From contig CAJASG010000640.1 of assembly GCA_903944555.1 (NCBI GenBank), forward strand, positions 1-8,926: a stretch of DNA of 8,926 bases, written 5' to 3'. The position numbers were made by a program, and so were the translations under genes. The DNA comes from an uncultured beta proteobacterium. Lineage in GTDB: Bacteria > Pseudomonadota > Gammaproteobacteria > Burkholderiales > Burkholderiaceae_C. How positions within the stretch are numbered: the first letter of the stretch is position 1; every line of letters begins with the position of its first letter. Shown in pieces: positions 6,245 through 8,926 of this stretch. The notes beneath the pieces were generated by a model. The model worked only from the letters and a program-made list of their open reading frames with translations, ran no database searches and was not told the origin of the DNA.

Positions 6245-6670
6245 ATGCATCCAATCACCCGCCGTGTCCTGCAAGCTGTTCTTTATGAAGTGGGAGCCAT
6301 AGCCCTCACAGGGCCAATCCTCGGCGTCGCGTTTGACGCGTCCGCGGGCTCGGCATTGCTGCTCGCCACCATCATGTCTTCCATTGCATTGGCTTGGAAC
6401 TATGTTTTCAACGCCTTGTTCGAGCGGTGGGAAGCGAAGCAGGCCACCAAAGGCCGCTCCGTTTGGCGCCGCTTAGCGCACGGTATCGGGTTCGAGGGTG
6501 GTCTGGCGGTGATGTTGGTGCCACTCATGACCTACTGGTTGCAAACGTCGTTGCTGGAGGCTCTGCTGGCGGAAGTCGGCATCCTTTTGGTCTTTTTTGT
6601 CTACGCCATTGCGTTCACCTGGGCGTTCGACAAATGCTTTGGACTGCCCGCCTCTGCGGTGGGCCGGTGA
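6245..6670 (+). CDS. PACE-family (AceI-like) multidrug efflux transporter
   Basis: 141 aa, close to the usual length for this family of small inner-membrane proton-coupled efflux pumps (bacterial transmembrane pair family); AceI exports chlorhexidine, and other members export acriflavine or short-chain diamines. Two tandem repeats are visible. Motif 1A is RRVLQAVLYEVG with Glu15, 1B is WNYVFNALFE (51-60), 2A is RRLAHGIGFEGG with Glu84, and 2B is FTWAFD (124-129). Four hydrophobic helices cover about 11-31, 36-56, 79-99 and 104-127. Start chosen at ATG 6245 because it places the conserved Glu at position 15 exactly as in AceI; the frame is open upstream to 6047, but that part is intron-derived DNA. 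No clear Shine-Dalgarno precedes the ATG. The intron remnant lies upstream, so the native promoter may be lost. A LysR-type gene follows on the same strand. The actual substrate cannot be read from sequence. Confidence 0.88.
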   Translation: MHPITRRVLQAVLYEVGAIALTGPILGVAFDASAGSALLLATIMSSIALAWNYVFNALFERWEAKQATKGRSVWRRLAHGIGFEGGLAVMLVPLMTYWLQTSLLEALLAEVGILLVFFVYAIAFTWAFDKCFGLPASAVGR

Positions 6671-6765
6671 CCCCTGGCCCCTTGTATTAAGCGGATTGCC
6701 CACGCCAAAAGACAGGGGGTGCCTGGTTGCCGGCCAGTCAGGCAGCGCAGGCGTTTTGGTGATCC

Positions 6766-6799
6766 GCAAGAGCGCCACATGGGTTGGCGGCGCTCTTGC
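6766..6799. terminator. 11-bp stem-loop after the PACE gene
   Basis: GCAAGAGCGCC (6766-6776) and GGCGCTCTTGC (6789-6799) are perfect inverted copies around a 12-nt loop, about 95 bp after the PACE stop. The stem is strong, but no T-run follows on either strand, so this is not a textbook intrinsic terminator. It may still end or stabilise the PACE transcript. Confidence 0.4.
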
Positions 6800-6956
6800 A
6801 TATCCGTTCAACACGCTTCCGGTAAGAAGGGCCTGGGGCAGCATCTGGGGCAGGGTGCGCCATAACTTGAAGCCGGTGGGCTGCAAGCGATAACTGCTTG
6901 GGGCCTGTGTATTACACCGGGGTGCATGTCATCTGGCAAATACTGAATTACGCTGT

Positions 6957-6979
6957 AGCCATCTTGAAAACAGATGGCT
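6957..6979. promoter_or_regulatory. LysR-type binding-site candidate upstream of lysR
   Basis: AGCCATCT (6957-6964) and AGATGGCT (6972-6979) are perfect 8-bp arms around a 7-bp AT-rich centre. Inside it, ATC-N9-GAT at 6961-6975 satisfies the T-N11-A rule for LysR-family operators and equals the form known from NodD sites. It sits immediately upstream of a -10-like TATGAT (6984-6989) and 37 bp before the lysR start, an arrangement typical of negative autoregulation. Confidence 0.5.
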
Positions 6980-7015
6980 GACTTATGATGCAAGCTTTGC
7001 ACAGAGGCCTGCACC

Positions 7016-7969
7016 ATGGAATTGCGCCAGCTTCGTTATTTTGTGGCCATTGCCGAACATGGGGCTTTCTCCAAGGCCGCCAGCAAGGTGTTTGTGGCGC
7101 AATCGGCCCTTAGCCACCAACTGGCACAGCTGGAAGATGAGTTGGGGGTGCCTCTGCTGCTGCGCACCCGCCGGGGTGTGGAGCTGACGGAGCCTGGGCG
7201 GGTGTTCCTGGCGCACGCTATTTCGATTTTGCGGCAGACTGAAGATGCCCGCTCCAGCGTGCGCAGCGTGATGGGCGAGCCCACTGGGAAAGTGGTTTTT
7301 GGTATTCCCCACAGCGTGTCCAACGCACTGGCCCTGCCACTGTTGCGGGCGGTGCGCCAGCAGTTTCCAAAAATCGAGTTGGAGCTGACCGAAGAGCTCA
7401 CCGGCAACCTCACCGCCCAATTGCGCACCGGGCTGTTGAATCTGGCGGTGTTGTTTGACGATGGCCACCTGGATGATTTTTTTTGCCAGCCCCTGCTAAC
7501 AGAGCGACTCAGCCTCATTGGCTTGGCCAACCGAACGCCGACCGGCAAGGCCCGTTCCATCACGCTGAAAAAGGCCTTGACGTTACCCCTGATCCTGCCT
7601 GCCGACCCGCACGGCGTGCGCCCCACCATAGAGGCTGCGGCCCGCAAGCGGGGCTATGCCCCGCCCAATGTGGTGGCCGACATCAGTTCCATCAGTATTT
7701 TGCGCACCACCTTGTTGGCGGGCATGGGTCAAACCTTGCTGCCCGTCATGCCCTTGCAAGCGGATATTGATGCGGGCGTGTTGCACGCCATGCCAGTGGT
7801 GTCGCCCGAGTTGAATCGTGTGGTGGCGTTGTGTTCGTCCAAGCACATTCCGCTGTCTGGCGCCGCCACTGCGGTGGCTCGACTGACTGCAGACCTGGTA
7901 CATGCTTTGTGCAGGCAGGGTGACTGGGTGGATGCCACCCCCATCACCTTGTCGCCCAACGACGCTTAA
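7016..7969 (+). CDS. LysR-type transcriptional regulator
   Basis: 317 aa, the normal length for the family. ATG 7016 is preceded by AGAGG at a spacing of eight bases. Residues 1-65 form the winged helix-turn-helix (MELRQLRYFVAIAEHGAFSKAA, then SALSHQLAQLEDELGVPLL, then RTRRGVELTEPG), followed by a linker helix and a two-lobed effector-binding domain at about 90-300. The layout, with an RTRRGV-type wing and ILRQ..DA linker, resembles the Nac/Cbl-like branch, but the inducer is unknown. A dyad fitting the LTTR consensus lies just upstream, suggesting autoregulation. AceI-type pumps are known to be controlled by LysR proteins such as AceR, usually encoded divergently; here the gene is tandem with the PACE gene, so that link is only suggestive. 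It converges with the outer-membrane channel gene and ends 48 bp from it. Confidence 0.92.
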   Translation: MELRQLRYFVAIAEHGAFSKAASKVFVAQSALSHQLAQLEDELGVPLLLRTRRGVELTEPGRVFLAHAISILRQTEDARSSVRSVMGEPTGKVVFGIPHSVSNALALPLLRAVRQQFPKIELELTEELTGNLTAQLRTGLLNLAVLFDDGHLDDFFCQPLLTERLSLIGLANRTPTGKARSITLKKALTLPLILPADPHGVRPTIEAAARKRGYAPPNVVADISSISILRTTLLAGMGQTLLPVMPLQADIDAGVLHAMPVVSPELNRVVALCSSKHIPLSGAATAVARLTADLVHALCRQGDWVDATPITLSPNDA

Positions 7970-8018
7970 GCACTGCCGAAGCAACCGGCCAAACCAGTGC
8001 ATTGCTGCCCGGCCGGTT
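7970..8018. terminator. Convergent-gene terminator region with two interleaved inverted repeats
   Basis: Between the lysR stop (7967-7969) and the channel gene stop (8018-8020) lie AACCGGCC (7983-7990) with GGCCGGTT (8011-8018), and GCACTG (7970-7975) with CAGTGC (7995-8000). The two pairs interleave, so the hairpins cannot both form as simple nested stems. The GC-rich one could act as a bidirectional terminator; in the minus direction it overlaps the stop codon. No long T-run follows either side. Confidence 0.45.
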
Positions 8019-8926
8019 TACGGTGTCTGGGTCGGTGAGGCGGCGTCTGTCCAGCCACCCCCCAACACCTTGTACAGGGTGACCCGGTTTTGCACCTGCT
8101 GCAGCTGCACCTGCACCAGCGCTTGCTGTGCCGCAAACAGCGAGCGCTGTGCGTCCAGAATGTCGAAAGCGTTGGCGACGCCATTGCGAAACCGCAGGTC
8201 GGTCAATTGCATGCGCGTGGTCTCTGCGGCGAGTTGGGCGCTTTGGGCGCGCAACTGCTCATCCAGCGTGGCCCGCCCGGCCAAGGCGTCCGACACCTCC
8301 CGAAAGCCCGACTGAATGGCTTTTTCATACAGCGCCACGGCGATGTCACGGCCCACTTTGGCGGCTTCCAGGTTGGCCTTGTTGCGCCCGGCGTCAAAGA
8401 TGGGTGCCAGCAGCTGGGGCACAAACGTCCAGGCCGATGTGCCGTTGCTGAACAATTTATCCAATTCGCTGCTGGCCACCCCCACACTGCCGGTGAGTGT
8501 GATTCGCGGAAAGAAGGCCGCCCGTGCCGCGCCAATGTTGGCGTTGTTGGCCAGCAGCAACTGCTCGGCCTGGCGCACATCGGGGCGGCGTGTCAGCAGC
8601 TCCGAGGGCACACCGGCGGGCAGGTCCGGTACCAAGCCCTGGGCCGTCATGCCCAGTCCAGTCGGCAAATCTGCGGGGATGTTTTGGCCGATCAGCAGTA
8701 CCAGGGCGTTTTCGTCTTGGGCCCGCTGCCGCGTCAGTTGGGCCAGTGCCACGTTGGCACCCTCCAGCAGTGATTGGGCTTGGCTAAGGTCCAGCTGGGA
8801 CGCGGCTTCGTTGTCGAATTTGATCTGGGTGAGCTTGCGCGACTCCTTGCGGGAGGCCAGGGTGTCGCGGGTCACGCGCAGCAGTTCGTCGTCGGCCAGC
8901 AAGTTGAGGTAGCTCGTGGCCACGGA
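8018..8926 (-). CDS. Outer-membrane efflux channel, OprM/NodT family (5' end outside the window)
   Basis: About 302 C-terminal residues are visible; the frame stays open through the right edge, and roughly a third of a typical 470-500 aa protein, including the lipoprotein signal, lies beyond it. The family forms trimeric TolC-like tunnels that join RND pumps (and their membrane-fusion partners) to the outer membrane. The hallmark second-repeat motif LLTRRPDVRQAEQLLLANNANIG followed by AARAAFFPRITLTGSVG is clear (visible residues 110-147), then WTFVPQLLAPIFDAGR and helical repeats ending in FDILDAQRSLFAAQQ. It is probably the last gene of an RND operon whose pump and adaptor genes would lie to the right of the window. 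The first visible codons are internal; a GTG at 8921-8923 should not be taken as the start. Substrate class (drug or metal) cannot be told. Confidence 0.93.
   Translation of the reverse strand, partial: SVATSYLNLLADDELLRVTRDTLASRKESRKLTQIKFDNEAASQLDLSQAQSLLEGANVALAQLTRQRAQDENALVLLIGQNIPADLPTGLGMTAQGLVPDLPAGVPSELLTRRPDVRQAEQLLLANNANIGAARAAFFPRITLTGSVGVASSELDKLFSNGTSAWTFVPQLLAPIFDAGRNKANLEAAKVGRDIAVALYEKAIQSGFREVSDALAGRATLDEQLRAQSAQLAAETTRMQLTDLRFRNGVANAFDILDAQRSLFAAQQALVQVQLQQVQNRVTLYKVLGGGWTDAASPTQTP

Larger units (their letters stand above)
6671..7015. other. Intergenic region between the PACE gene and lysR
   Basis: 345 bp without a gene. The left part holds an 11-bp stem-loop at 6766-6799. 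The right part is the lysR leader: a small dyad GTGTA-T-TACAC at 6907-6917, an LTTR-type dyad at 6957-6979, a -10-like TATGAT at 6984-6989, and AGAGG at 7003-7007, eight bases before the lysR ATG. Confidence 0.6.

Noticed and set aside
7036..7647. Minus-strand 203-codon frame opposite lysR
   Set aside because: Antisense shadow rich in Arg, Ser and Ala; the LysR family assignment on the plus strand is unambiguous.
8090..8912. Long plus-strand open frames opposite the OprM-type gene
   Set aside because: They are antisense frames of a strongly conserved gene in GC-rich DNA and show no motif of their own.
1..8926. CRISPR arrays, tRNA or rRNA genes, complete insertion sequences
   Set aside because: No regularly spaced repeats, no tRNA cloverleaf or rRNA signature and no transposase with flanking inverted repeats were found on reading both strands.

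Overview
The window looks like accessory chromosomal DNA from a moderately GC-rich beta-proteobacterium, most likely Burkholderiales and possibly Comamonadaceae. That placement is an inference from codon style, the PACE and RND-type efflux genes and the group II intron type; there is no rRNA or other phylogenetic marker. The genes form two blocks, separated and flanked by non-coding or degraded DNA.

Left block (minus strand, 5218 down to 690): three tightly packed genes read as one operon. The first (473 aa) and second (376 aa) each carry a signal peptide and a shared PEGA-like N-terminal domain of about 70 residues. The first continues into a coiled coil and an unrecognised C-terminal region. 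The second continues into two Sel1-like repeats, a cysteine-rich linker and a C-terminal PDZ domain with no protease domain. The third (644 aa) is an exported protein of unknown family with a central hydrophobic hairpin, a charged coiled coil and a six-cysteine tail. Together they look like an undescribed periplasmic or envelope module. No catalytic domain is recognisable, so function remains open.

Middle (about 5219-6244): no intact gene. It holds the last 65 codons of an unidentified broken minus-strand gene (5640-5837). Directly against it lies the 5' part of a group II intron on the plus strand, beginning with the GTGCG boundary at 5838 and continuing through structured domain I RNA to at least 6088. 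No intron-encoded reverse transcriptase and no domain V are present, so this is a dead remnant.

Right block (6245-8926): an efflux neighbourhood. It has a PACE-family (AceI-like) drug/proton antiporter, a LysR-type regulator on the same strand 345 bp downstream, and, convergent to it, the C-terminal part of an OprM/NodT-type outer-membrane efflux channel that runs off the right edge. The lysR leader contains a clear dyad matching the LTTR box. The short gap between lysR and the channel gene holds two interleaved inverted repeats that probably terminate one or both genes.

The far left (1-478) shows no gene that can be supported. No tRNA, rRNA, CRISPR array or intact insertion sequence was seen.
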